A stretch of 64,000 nt of DNA, from contig NC_069083.1 of NCBI RefSeq assembly GCF_947172395.1, positions 3,814,501 through 3,878,500 of the forward strand, written 5' to 3'. Within the stretch, counting starts at the first letter, position 1, and each line of letters begins with the position of its first letter. This document shows, piece after piece, positions 53,858-63,834 of the stretch. Both the position numbers and the translations under genes were made by a program. Below the pieces are notes generated by a model. That model did no database searches and was not told the origin of the DNA. It saw only the letters and a list, made by a program, of their open reading frames with translations. Source of the stretch: Bicyclus anynana. Taxonomy: Eukaryota > Arthropoda > Insecta > Lepidoptera > Nymphalidae.

Positions 53858-54066
53858 ACAATACACGCTTAGCCCCAAATTAAGCCTAAAACCCTGTGTT
53901 ATGAGTACTAAGATACCAGATGTTATCATATTATATATTTACATACATATAAATACTTATAAAATGTATAAATACAGCCAGACATCGGAAAGCACTCAAA
54001 TATCCTTATCACACAAATATTTTCCAGTTGTTGGAATCAAACCCGCCGTGGATGCAGAAAGCAATA
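53858..54066 (-). mobile_element. SINE-like element (family C)
   Basis: On the minus strand a B-box-like GGGTTTGATTCC lies near 54040, followed by CAACTGGAAAATATTTGTGT, an AT-rich middle, and an end with CATAACACAGGGTTTTAGGC and TTGGGGCTAAG. I recall this layout from lepidopteran SINEs. The A box is unclear. Confidence 0.55.
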
Positions 54067-55056
54067 TGGACTATATGGAGTTAGGTGCGTCAGGAATGTA
54101 TATTGTCACTCTCAGGTGTTTATGATCATTACTGGTACTGGGCAGCGGGCTAATTTATATTTTCAATTCAAGTGATGCGAAAAAAGTGCTTTTGTGGACT
54201 CAACATTCTACGACTACATTAAGTAGGTACTATTTTTTTCGTTATTGTGAAAATGACAAGTCATATTTTATTTAGAATTAACTAATAAATACATACAAAA
54301 ATAGGGTGATAATCAATGCGGAATCATAAACACAAGTAACAATTTCTTTTCATGTTCAAAAGCAAACGTTAAAATATTTATTTTTCCTAATTAAATACCT
54401 ACAAAAAACGAATACATTCCCCCGCGCAGGTACAACTAACAGACACGAGCAATACATTTAACGGCCTACCCGTTTGTCAAAGGAAACACCCATTGGATTT
54501 AATTTGTCGCGTATTTACATAATAAATGAACGTCTCCGCCTCGATGCGGTGTAATCCGGTTTAGAGCGGCTCAAACTGGTTTAAACCGGTTTTATACATC
54601 ATTTAAAGCGACTTGATTCTCGATCGGGACGCAATTTGCATGTTATTCAGGTGTTAAGACGATAATAGTTTGGTAATGAAGTCATTTTGGATGACTTAGC
54701 ATACTAATACGTTCTTAATACCCGTATTAAGGGCATGTACGCCTTGAATAAACGAGGCTTATTTATTGCTACATAGTATTACATAATAATATGTAACTTT
54801 AGCAATTCTATTTCATCCTTAGTAATATAATAAATGAGAAAATGTCTTTATTTGTTTGTTAGATGCCATTTTTATCTTCATTTCACTTTTTGTCTACTCA
54901 ACTAATCATCATGAAATTCTGAAAACACGATATCAGGGCCACAAAATAGAGCGTGTAGGCCTTTTGTAAAAAAAAAGATTTATTAAAAAACTAACCTCGC
55001 GCGATTTTAACCATGTAGTTAAAAAATACGATAATCAAATGGAGCCAATATGAGAT
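54067..55056. other. AT-rich non-coding stretch
   Basis: Nothing was recognised. There is a GGTTTAAACCGG-like palindrome near 54580. Confidence 0.4.
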
Positions 55057-55125
55057 ATGATCATCACTTACATCAGGTGAAATTGTAGTCAAGGGCTAGC
55101 TTGTAAAAAATAAAAAAGATAAAAA
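55057..55125 (+). mobile_element. tRNA-derived SINE (family A), 3' end
   Basis: Only ATCATCACTTACATCAGGTG to the A-rich tail remains. Confidence 0.75.
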
Positions 55126-55186
55126 GGATGTAGCCTCAGTAGTTAGTGGTAGAATTTCTAAAATCGGTTCAATAGATTCAGAGATT

Positions 55187-55500
55187 ATCATCATCATCAT
55201 CATCATTATCAACCCATATTTGGCTCACTGCTGAGCCTGAGTCTCCTATCAGAATGAGAGGGGTTAGGCAAATAGTCCACCACGCTGACCCAATGTGGAT
55301 TGGCAGACTTCACACACGCACAGAATTAAGAAAATTCTCTGCTATGCAGGTTTCCCTCGATGTTTTCCTTCACCGTGTGAGACATGTGATATTTAATTTC
55401 TTAAAATGCACACAACTGAAAAGTTGGAGATGCATGCCCCGGATCGCATTCGAACCCACACCCTCCGGAATCGGAGGCAGAGGTCCACTGGGCTATCACA
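55187..55500 (-). mobile_element. tRNA-derived SINE (family B), full length
   Basis: It runs from the CAT-rich end at 55187 to the head at 55500, with a small deletion in the A-box side (AGAGGTCCACTGGG). Confidence 0.9.
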
Positions 55501-56312
55501 ACCATTACTTACTTTAACTATTTATAAAATTATAGAATAGATCAAATGAATTAAAAATGAGTTCAAATTATTTTATATTCAAACACATTATAAAAAAGCT
55601 ATTCTCAAACTAAAGAAAATAATTTAACAAAAACTTGCTGAAGATTCAGTACATAACACTGAAATCTTGCAAGAAGTTAGTTAAATAGTTGACATAGTTG
55701 CAGACAAACCGACTTTAACTTCTATAGAATCTTTGTTTAATTTCTGTTAAAGAAATAGGATAAAATATTTGCAGTTTACTCGTTGGCAACAGTAGTTTTA
55801 ATTTTGTAATATTATAATTGTTAAATCAGAATAGTCTACACCATTTGCTTGAAAAAATGTGCATGCTCACCTTGTAAGTGTTAATCATCATCCATAAATA
55901 TTTTTGTGATATATCATACGGGACACATATGCTTAATCATTACCGACATTATGTTTTTATTATTATAAAAGTTTTTTAAGGGCATTAGTTTATCATCGCG
56001 TCCCGTAAACAACCCTGTATTAAGACTCCATGAAAGTACCAATACCATAGGGAGAATCCAAAACAATGCTATTCTATGTCCAAAGAGTATTCAATTTGAG
56101 GATTATCGTTAGTCATTGTCTAAAATGTTAATGGTCAAGCTAAAACGAAAGGACATTCTAAGTGTCGGGTACTGATAGATTAACCAAAATAGTAACTATC
56201 CCTACTAACCCCCACTAACCCTAACATTAAAAAGCTCTTACCAAAACCAATCCAACATACAGTGAAGCAAGGAATCAGTGACGCCACAATAAACCCAACT
56301 CGCACTTCCCCC
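55501..56312. other. Non-coding stretch, left flank of the half-LINE
   Basis: No gene or family was recognised. The last 50 bp before the target duplication are unremarkable. Confidence 0.4.
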
Positions 56313-56326
56313 GGGGCATGTAAGAA
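56313..56326. repeat. Target-site duplication (left) of the R1-clade half-LINE
   Basis: GGGGCATGTAAGAA is repeated exactly at 59022-59035 after the poly(A) tail. Confidence 0.9.
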
Positions 56327-56921
56327 GAAGAAGATTCCGCGCCGGGACGCCGTCGCGAGCAGACGTGCGCGCAGTCGCTTTTCGCTCTCAGTTTTTGAAG
56401 TTGTTTTTAAAAAGGCTGAAAAGTTAGGTGTTGGTATTGTTAGATTGTTTAAAATAAATCCTGGGGCATTCAGGGCCTTTGGGGAGTCGTTGTTTGTTAG
56501 TTAAAATATCTACTACTGTTTTGTTGTATTGCAAGAGATTGTATTGTATTCGAATCTATTTTTAGACTTCGCCGACCGGTGCGGGCGGTGGCTTGAGTCC
56601 GAAGTAGATACTTGTTACAAGCGCTAAGTAATAATTTACTTAGTGCTTGTAACATTTAAATGTTTAAAATTGGTTGAATAATAGGAATTGTTGTTAGCTT
56701 ATTTGTTTTATTAGTCTGTGGGTTTTCAGAACTCTCGGGTAGTCTTTATTGTATTTCAGAGTAAATAAAAAAAAACCCCTTTTATGGGAAGTTGTTGTTA
56801 TTTCGATGTCGGTGTTTAGTTTAATGTTTCTAGTTTGATATTATTATTTTTACTTTGTAATTTGAGCTGCTGATCGCTAGGCACAGACCCGTCTGACTTG
56901 CCAGGCGGGTAAAATTCAATT
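56327..56921 (+). promoter_or_regulatory. 5' UTR and probable internal promoter of the half-LINE
   Basis: The 595-bp leader starts GAAGAAGATTCCGCGCCGGG, GC-rich for the first 70 bp and AT-rich after. Autonomous non-LTR elements carry their promoter here, and its retention explains why a deleted copy can still be transcribed. The function is inferred. Confidence 0.5.
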
Positions 56922-58772
56922 ATGGCCGACGATCAGTCGGCAAATATGGAGGTTGCGCCTGTACGCAGAAGTCGCCGCGTGGTCCCAGGTTATCGTAACC
57001 TAGGCCCGGCTACGCGGCTCTCACGGCGTGAGGAGTCTGTCTCGCCCAGCTCGCGAGACTCATCACGCTCCATGACGCCGGTGCCCCGTGGCACGGGGAT
57101 TAGTGCCGCTAGAGCGGAGTTGTTGGCCGCTCGGAAGGAAGCTCGAGAAGAGGCCTTTAATAAGATGCTTAACGACCGAATCGTTCGACGAGAGATGATG
57201 GAGCCTGTCCTCGAGCCAGAGAAGGGGACGGTCAGTGGGACCTCATGCCTTGAGGACCACTCGGGACTCACGTCTGAGGAGTTGAGAGCCTCAGCGGGCC
57301 GGAATGTCGCTGCCATCATGCAGATGGCCACTCGGTCTAACAACTTGAAGGGCTCATTTGTACGGCGTTTTAAAGAGGCGGCGACTGAACTTCAGGAAAT
57401 AGTGGAGGCTCTCGCGTCTCGGGCGGAGACTGAAGAGAATCGCTGGCTACGTGAGGACAATGACCGGCTACGTAACGAGATTGAAAAAATTAAAACGGAG
57501 TTGAAGGCTCACCGACGTGAATTTTCCGAGATGCAAACGGCGGCTAAAAGTGGGACGGCAAAAAGCACCGCGGCACCTACACTGGATGCAGACACAATTG
57601 AAGCATTCAAGGCTTCAATTGTGTCCTCGGTCGGGGTGATGTTAGATGCCCGATTTGCCGGCATCGAGGAGCGTCTTCTTCCACAGAAGATTATTCGTCC
57701 CCCTCTGGGGGCGGATCGCAGATCAGCTACTCCACAGACAGTCAATCCACCGGAGTCAATAATCCATAACGTTGAAGCAGCGGCGGCGTCCCCTGGAGCT
57801 ACACCGGCAACTGCTGGCTCAAGTGGGGCGTCGCCGGTTGCAGATAGCTGGGCAACCGTTGTAAGAAGGAAAGGGAAGAAGACCTCTAGCCCGGCAACGT
57901 CCGCTGCTGCACCTCCAGCGGATCCTCCGAAGGCCCCTCCCGCAGCTACCCCAAAAAAGGCTGAGCGAAGCGTCGTTGTTCCTAAAACCGCCGCGGTTAT
58001 TATTACGATGACGTCAGACGCATTAAAAAAGGGGGTGACCTATGCTCAGGTCCTTGAACTGGCTGAGAAAAAAATTAATTTGCAAGAGCTGGGCATTGGT
58101 GCGGGTATGAAAATACGACGAGCCGCCACGGGAGCTAGACTCCTTGAGCTACCACAGGGGCAGACACAGGAGCAAGCCGAGGTACTGGCTGGACGACTTA
58201 GGGTGGCATTGGACGGTATAGCGGATGTTAACCGACCATTAAAAATGGTGACCCTCTGGGTCACTGGTTTAGACGATTCTGCCACGGATGAGAAAGTTGC
58301 AGCGGCGGTAGCCCGGGCTGGGGGTTGTCTTCAGTCTGCAGTGAAGGTGGGTGACGTGCAGCCGGGCCTCAGAGGAATGGGCTCGGTTATAGTTCACTGC
58401 CCGGCGGACGCAGCCAAGAAGATTTGTGACACTGGGCGGCTGTTGGTTGGCTGGAGTTCTGCCGATGTCCGTGCACTTGAGCAACGCCCCTTGCGCTGCT
58501 TTAGATGCATGAGCATGGGGCACACGGGCCCCGTTTGCCTCTCAAAGAAGGACCGGAGCAGACTGTGCTTCCGGTGCGGTGGCGAAGGACACAAGGCGGC
58601 GGGGTGCGTGGGTACTATGCGTTGCGCCGTCTGTGCTGATGCGGGCTTGTCGTCGGGGCACATAATGGGGAGCAACAGCTGTTGCCCCCCTTCTGTTAAA
58701 GGAGGAAACGGCCCCCAGCCGCGGGCCAGTGAAAAGAGTCCAGCGCGGGAGGATACTAATATGTCGTCATGA
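56922..58772 (+). CDS. ORF1 (Gag-like RNA-binding protein) of the R1-clade half-LINE
   Basis: The intact frame is 616 codons, GC-rich relative to the surroundings. Order of features: a basic Ser/Arg-rich N-terminus (about 12-60), a predicted coiled coil (about 145-206, EENRWLREDNDRLRNEIEKI), an Ala/Pro-rich linker (about 270-350), a conserved region before the fingers (about 350-500), and three zinc knuckles (Cys526/Cys529/His534/Cys539; Cys549/Cys552/His557/Cys562; Cys568/Cys571/His580/Cys587). This is the standard R1-clade ORF1 plan of full length. The protein should bind its own RNA and multimerise. Its stop overlaps the ORF2 start as ATGA (58769-58772), the usual coupling in this clade. 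No frameshift or stop is present, although ORF2 is gone. Confidence 0.9.
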   Translation: MADDQSANMEVAPVRRSRRVVPGYRNLGPATRLSRREESVSPSSRDSSRSMTPVPRGTGISAARAELLAARKEAREEAFNKMLNDRIVRREMMEPVLEPEKGTVSGTSCLEDHSGLTSEELRASAGRNVAAIMQMATRSNNLKGSFVRRFKEAATELQEIVEALASRAETEENRWLREDNDRLRNEIEKIKTELKAHRREFSEMQTAAKSGTAKSTAAPTLDADTIEAFKASIVSSVGVMLDARFAGIEERLLPQKIIRPPLGADRRSATPQTVNPPESIIHNVEAAAASPGATPATAGSSGASPVADSWATVVRRKGKKTSSPATSAAAPPADPPKAPPAATPKKAERSVVVPKTAAVIITMTSDALKKGVTYAQVLELAEKKINLQELGIGAGMKIRRAATGARLLELPQGQTQEQAEVLAGRLRVALDGIADVNRPLKMVTLWVTGLDDSATDEKVAAAVARAGGCLQSAVKVGDVQPGLRGMGSVIVHCPADAAKKICDTGRLLVGWSSADVRALEQRPLRCFRCMSMGHTGPVCLSKKDRSRLCFRCGGEGHKAAGCVGTMRCAVCADAGLSSGHIMGSNSCCPPSVKGGNGPQPRASEKSPAREDTNMSS

Positions 58773-58894
58773 ACCAGACACACCATATTAGCGTCCTCCA
58801 GATGAAGCGAAGAGCGCGTCGGGATGTCAAAGTGCATGCACTTCGCGATCCTTTAACATCCCAATATGACGCAGGTGGCCCCGCTGGGTTTTAG
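58769..58894 (+). pseudogene. 41-codon ORF2 remnant fused across the internal deletion
   Basis: The frame starts at the ATG of the ATGA overlap. The first 12 or so codons (MNQTHHISVLQM) look like a normal ORF2 N-terminus. It then continues through Lys/Arg-rich sequence to GGPAGF and a stop inside the GGGTTTTAG segment of the 3' end. The deletion joined beginning and end of ORF2, probably near 58813. A normal ORF2 has roughly 1,000 codons. Nothing catalytic remains. Confidence 0.7.
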
Positions 58895-59021
58895 TGGGTA
58901 TTCTGTTGTTCAGCGAGTCCCACATACCCTGCCGTAGACTGCACAGCTCCGACTGTGGAGTCTCCGGACGGGATGCGTAAACGCATTTCCCAGCGACAAA
59001 AAAAAAAAAAAAAAAATAAAA
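58895..59021 (+). other. 3' UTR and poly(A) tail of the half-LINE
   Basis: The UTR contains a stem-forming GTAGACTGCACAGCTCCGAC, then CTGTGGAGTCTCCGGAC, and ends CCCAGCGAC before A19 (58998-59016), T, A4. R1-clade reverse transcriptases recognise their 3' UTR, so this is the likely signal for mobilisation in trans. Confidence 0.7.
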
Positions 59022-59035
59022 GGGGCATGTAAGAA
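59022..59035. repeat. Target-site duplication (right) of the R1-clade half-LINE
   Basis: GGGGCATGTAAGAA matches 56313-56326 exactly. Confidence 0.9.
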
Positions 59036-59514
59036 AGTGATAATCGAATCCGGGATATTACATTGCCTATAACAGAATCGTTAAATCTCCATCAAGTTTT
59101 GGTTCGCTTCCCGACCCAACACTTACCCGGATTCAATTAAACTTTAACTGAGTACTCGTAAACAAAACTATTATCACGCTGTCTATGAGCATTTTGGCAT
59201 TTCCTGTTAGAGGGGAGAAGATATAGGCAACTGTGCTCTGAGAATATTGCGGGCAAGTGGTCATATAAGATGAATGCAAACTGTAGTGCGATAATGTATC
59301 ATAGTTTGCATCCAACATATCATCATTGTATTGTAAAAAATTAATGTTTATAAGTAAAAAACTAACAAACAAAAATAAAATATTGTGTTTTTTATAGTGT
59401 GATTATAATAAGTAAAGTATAAGATGTAGTAAGAATAAGATGCACAAGCCTTTTTTACTTTAAATTCATACGAATAAACATATATTTGTATTTAATTTGT
59501 CAATTGACCCGTAT
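59036..59514. other. AT-rich non-coding stretch, right flank of the half-LINE
   Basis: A 79-codon minus frame (59133-59372) shows no motif. Confidence 0.4.
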
Positions 59515-59770
59515 TGTAGCAACATGGTAGGTCTGGCCATATAGTATTCCATTTATTATAACTCTCGCACATACCAGAACCTATTGCATTATGGAGTGTC
59601 GTACGTACTATGTCTTCTTCTAGCGTGTTGCTCTATGCGCGCCGGCGACTTAATCTAAATTCTATTGTTTAGATAATAAAGCGTTGTTTGGGGTGGTTCT
59701 GGCGACGATCTCAATTATGGTATTGGTCTTTGTTATTTTCGGCTCAGCACTTTGACGACATAAATATACA
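59515..59770 (+). mobile_element. Possible LTR and primer-binding-site remnant
   Basis: It starts TGTAGCAACATGG, has AATAAAGCG near 59678, and then TTCTGGCGACGATC, similar to a tRNA-type primer site beginning TGGCGAC as in the BEL/Pao element here. There is no second LTR, no duplication and no coding part, so this is tentative. Confidence 0.25.
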
Positions 59771-59934
59771 AGTGCTCTTGGTTGAAGACTTTTAAAAGTC
59801 TTATTAAATGACTTTCTACACCGTCCGACAGTCGGATGAATAGCATCCGATAACGTAGAACTTTTTATACCTTCAGATTCTTACCCTAAATCCGAAGAGA
59901 GATATTAGATATTTTTTTAATATTTGCCATATTT

Positions 59935-60062
59935 TTTAAATATGACCAATATCAAAAGATTGTGGTAGGAGTGGGGACTGCAATAGTCCAGCGGGCAGGG
60001 ATCAAACCACCACCTCTCGGTGATGAGTTCGACCCTTTTACCACTGAGCTGAAGGCTGTTAT
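59935..60062 (-). mobile_element. SINE-like tRNA head (family D)
   Basis: On the minus strand an A-box-like TTCAGCTCAGTGGTAAAAGG and a B box GGTTTGATCCC are spaced as in a tRNA. They are followed by GGACTATTGCAGTCCCCACT. I recall this head from lepidopteran SINEs. The stem pairing is too poor for a functional tRNA. Confidence 0.55.
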
Positions 60063-61687
60063 AATGGTGATAATCATTTAGTTCTTGGAAATTAAAGGAT
60101 TAAGAGCCTTTGACAGCCAGTCTTCCTCACGACCTCACTTTCCTCCGACTTGCAGGGAGCCAATGGAAGCAAACAGCTTGAGACGGTGTTTGAATATACT
60201 CTCAAAGGCACCCTACCTATTGTACAGAAAGAATATACAGCAATGGACTTAAAGAGAAAAAATAAAAAAAAATACAATGATATATAAAGGTTAAAAGGTT
60301 TGTTTGCTCTGGTTACACAAAATACGAATATAGAACGCAAAAAAGTGCTAGAACAATAACAGTTCCATTGTATTTCGTTCATCAAATAAAAGAAAATGGG
60401 AAGGAGCCGCCATCAAACAATAAATTAACGACGGCGTGTAACGTTACGAAATAAGAGAACTTTGAGTGTCTATTCTCAAATGTTTGGCGACCTAGCAACG
60501 TTTGATCTTGCAGCGTACAACGATTGCTTTCAGGGGGCTCCTAAATGCGCGGATTTAATTTTTATGTTTATCTATATGTTTATTTTTTTAGACAACAACC
60601 ACTCTTATGGAATTAGGATACAAACATGCAAGATAAGCTTAAGACTTATCGAATAACTCAATCAATTGCAATAATAATTGTTTCAATACTTACAATATGA
60701 AAATATCTAGAAAAATAACCAATTTTAATAAAAACCGCTTTACAGCATGGAATAATAGTCATAACCTTTCTAGATTTGCGGCCATAACACAATGATTCTA
60801 AAATAAATAAAGCTATTTGAAATTTCGTAATTGAAGTACAAAAATTGTCTACGACTATGGATTATTATAAATAAAATAATTTTCGAGTTCTGTAATAAAA
60901 TTATTTGTTATTGTTGACTTTTTATTCCTAAGGTTAGGGTGTTAGGTAGATTAGGTACCTAAATATAAGTTAGGTATGTAGTTATGGATAAAATTGATAT
61001 TAAAATGCCCAGAAAATATAAATATAATGGTAAAAACATGCATTATAATTAGCTTGCATATCATTAGAATATTGCCCCAGGGAAAGCAAATGATGAGGTC
61101 TTACTTGTCTGAGATAGGACTATTATAGCTCAACAGTATAGAATCCGCTCGTTTAGGAGTCGCACACGGAAGCCTCTCGCAGCCCTTGTTTCAAACGTGG
61201 GCATATTACAGCGCCCTGGTAACGCATCGATTGTTCTCTCTTCTCACTACTACATGTCGCTACCTTTATAAAGGTAACTTTTGTTCTCTTACATTATATT
61301 ATAAATGTCTACTTACTTTCAACAGCATGAATGAAATCTTTGGAACCATTTTTCTTCGATATCGTAACATCTAATACAAGTTGAAATATAAATTAAAGCT
61401 TCTTTTGTTTGTCAACTAATATTAACAATTAATATTAACTACACAGCTGCAACCGGTAGTACTTACGTACATACTTGGTATAACTGTTACGAAAAAGTTC
61501 TGTTAGGTACTGACTTTGTTATATTGATTCAATTTTTATAAATAAAATTACGAAGTAAAGTCTATCTTATATCTTAATAAATAAATTTTAAATCTAGATT
61601 TATTTTTCTTAAAAATTCAAATCTAAATAAATAAATTTTATCAATCTCTATGACGGAAAACTGTAGTTGATACTATCCACATTCAGC
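60063..61687. other. Long AT-rich non-coding stretch
   Basis: The short frames at 60092-60656 and 61186-61374 carry no motif. Confidence 0.4.
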
Positions 61688-61830
61688 TGTCATAATATGC
61701 GCTGGTAGAGATCGCTACTAAGCGATAAAGCCGCCTTTTGTATCCTATTTCTTCTTATATATATGTTTTACTTGTTTTTTTAATTCTTGTTTGTACAAAT
61801 AAAGAGTATTAAATGAATAAATTTAAATAC
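61688..61830 (+). mobile_element. LINE 3' end fragment
   Basis: GGTAGAGATCGCTACTAAGC, then GATAAAGCCGCCTTTTGTAT, a T-rich part and AATAAAGAGTATTAAATGAA. This is the wording of a common lepidopteran LINE 3' terminus as I remember it; the family is not assigned. Confidence 0.45.
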
Positions 61831-61860
61831 GTGTGGCATTCGAGGACTGCCTATAAATAA

Positions 61861-62105
61861 ATTAAGCTATTGCGTAGCATTTTTTATAAACTTATGCAAT
61901 TATAATTATTTGCAGCTAGTCTACACGCATACGTCAAGTTAAATGCACACAAACACAGAGCCGAAGTCTAACGAACTGAAACGAAGTTTCAGCGCTGCAC
62001 CGCTGTGCCGGTCGTAATGGGGGTGTTAGGTTTATTTTCGTTACGGAATTTCTGGATTCGGTCGCTACGCTCAAACGCCGCGATAAAAGCTATGCAATAG
62101 CTTAA
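61861..62105. mobile_element. MITE-like element with 22-bp imperfect inverted ends
   Basis: TTAAGCTATTGCGTAGC at the left is mirrored by GCTATGCAATAGCTTAA at the right. ATAAATAA flanks both sides and may be an 8-bp target duplication, but the flanks are low complexity. The interior is GC-richer. Confidence 0.6.
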
Positions 62106-62629
62106 TAAATAATATTATGAAATCGTGGACCTTAATTTCGCCGAAGACGCTAAGCAAAAGTTAATTATTTTGGTAAAATAAATATTGCTTCGCAAAATAA
62201 AACTTTGCAGCTTCTAACACAGCTATCCACAATACACGAATAAAGAGTTTTGATTTAACGTCTAAGCGCGGTTACACAAAGCGTGAAGCTTTATCGAGCG
62301 CAGCATTATTTACGAAGGTAGTTTTTTCCCGCGGCCGGAACGCATCATAAATTCGCCATCGACTGTGTGGGCCGGTACACTCACTATCGTAAAATGCACA
62401 TTGCACAGTCTGTTTGTCTATAAATTTTCCAAAATACGGCACACCGCGTATGCATTCAATTTGGGGTTACGGTCGAGGTAGGATTGTTACTAGCTACAGA
62501 CTTTGAAATAATTTAACGCTTCATTTGCTGCGATTTTAATTAGTTACTTACATACATTTTGACTGCCATCTACATACATATTATATATTAAATTTCAATG
62601 GGGCACACAGTTCTAAGAAACGATGTAAT
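62106..62629. other. Non-coding stretch
   Basis: Nothing was recognised. The patch at 62270-62420 is GC-richer. Confidence 0.4.
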
Positions 62630-62775
62630 TTCGAAAGCTAAAAAAGTGAACCCTCACCAGAAAATTCAGTATTGACTTACGACATCTTATGGGTTGCAGG
62701 ACATCGCTGGATGCAGGCGGCTCGAAATTGGTGTTTGGAATTTATAAGAGGCCTATATAAAAATAGCTGATGAGC
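62630..62775 (+). mobile_element. RTE-type LINE C-terminal scrap
   Basis: CGCTGGATGCAGGCGGCTCG, then TATAAGAGGCCTATATAAAA and AGCTGATGAG, follow the order of the RTE ends at 24790 and 41095, much degraded. Confidence 0.5.
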
Positions 62776-62898
62776 AATCTATTACATACTTTCTTATTAT
62801 AACAGTAGAAATTGAATGTCTGTTATCAAATAAACTTGCCAAAATATTTTTTGTACAGTAGAATAAAAAAAAGTCGCGGGCATCTGCTAATTCATATC

Positions 62899-63110
62899 GT
62901 CGTCTTCGTCGTCATCAACCAATATTCGGCTCACTGCTGAGCTCGAGTCTCCTCTCAGAATGAGAGGGGTAAGGCCAATAGTCCACCACGCTGGCCCAAT
63001 GCGGATTGGCAGACTTCACACACGCAGAGAATTAAGATAATTATCTGGTATGCAGGTTTCCTCACGATGTTTTCCTTCACTGATTGAGACACGTGACATT
63101 TAATTTCTTA
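62899..63110 (-). mobile_element. tRNA-derived SINE (family B), 3' two-thirds
   Basis: It runs from CGTCGTCATCAACCAATATT to ACGTGACATTTAATTTCTTA; the tRNA head is missing. Confidence 0.88.
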
Positions 63111-63760
63111 TGGCTAATTCATATGGCTATACCTACTTCTTTATGACTCATTTTTTTTTGGTAAATAGGATATTCACATGGGAGGAATAGAATATTCAAA
63201 TAAGGGGTAAAATTTACGTATGCATAGATAGACTGGGAGATTTTACTATAATATATAGACTGTATAGTAGTTATATAAACTTAAAAAAAAATTGGGGTAC
63301 AGTTGTCAAGTTTATAGCATCACATCTAAAGACTACAGAGCTAATAACGCGTCGTGGTGACAAATGTTCGGTGGCCCGCCATTAGACGTTAAACGGGATT
63401 GATGGGCTCGCCTTACGATGCTCTCATAAATTTTACTACTTGCACGGGGCAATGACCTCCAAGTTCAACCCATACTTTTGCAGAAGTTTTCTTCCTGATT
63501 TTTTTAAATTAATTTCCTATTTTAACCTTACCTATATCTCAGACATCAGTGTGTAAAGGTATTTAAAAAAAAAATAAAAAAAAAACTTTATGCTTAGGCC
63601 TCATAGCTTAGGCCATTGAATGTTTTTTCTTCTAAGAAATTCTCAGTAGATTTCACTCTGGCTATAGGAAGTTGGTGTTGTTACACCCCTTGCTTCGAAC
63701 TGCATGTTTAGCTGTGAGCCCCGGTCATTATTTCGAAATCGTCTTTTTAAAGTATTTACC
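63111..63760. other. AT-rich non-coding stretch
   Basis: Nothing was recognised. Confidence 0.4.
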
Positions 63761-63820
63761 AGTTAGTCTTTGAGTACAATCTACCTAATGGTAAGTGATG
63801 ATGCACTCTAAGATGGAAGC
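63761..63820 (-). mobile_element. tRNA-derived SINE (family A), 3' scrap
   Basis: Only the TACCTAATGGTAAGTGATGA segment and its surroundings remain. Confidence 0.65.
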
Positions 63821-63834
63821 ATTTTTTTTTTAAA

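Larger units (their letters stand above)
56327..59021 (+). mobile_element. R1-clade half-LINE: ORF1-only, internally deleted
   Basis: This 2,695-bp unit has a 5' UTR of 595 bp, an intact ORF1, the first codons of ORF2 joined to a short terminal piece, a 3' UTR with CTGGGTTTTAGTGGGTATTC, and a poly(A) tail. The 14-bp duplication at its ends shows that the deleted form itself inserted by target-primed reverse transcription, as a full unit starting at a true 5' end. Neither endonuclease nor reverse transcriptase remains, so movement required enzymes in trans. The layout parallels the mammalian HAL1 (half-L1) elements. The R1 clade is judged from the ORF1 zinc knuckles and the 3' UTR wording. Confidence 0.85.

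Noticed and set aside
57509..58837. Minus-strand frames of up to 147 codons opposite the R1-clade ORF1
   Set aside because: They are shadows of a GC-rich coding frame and show no motif of their own.
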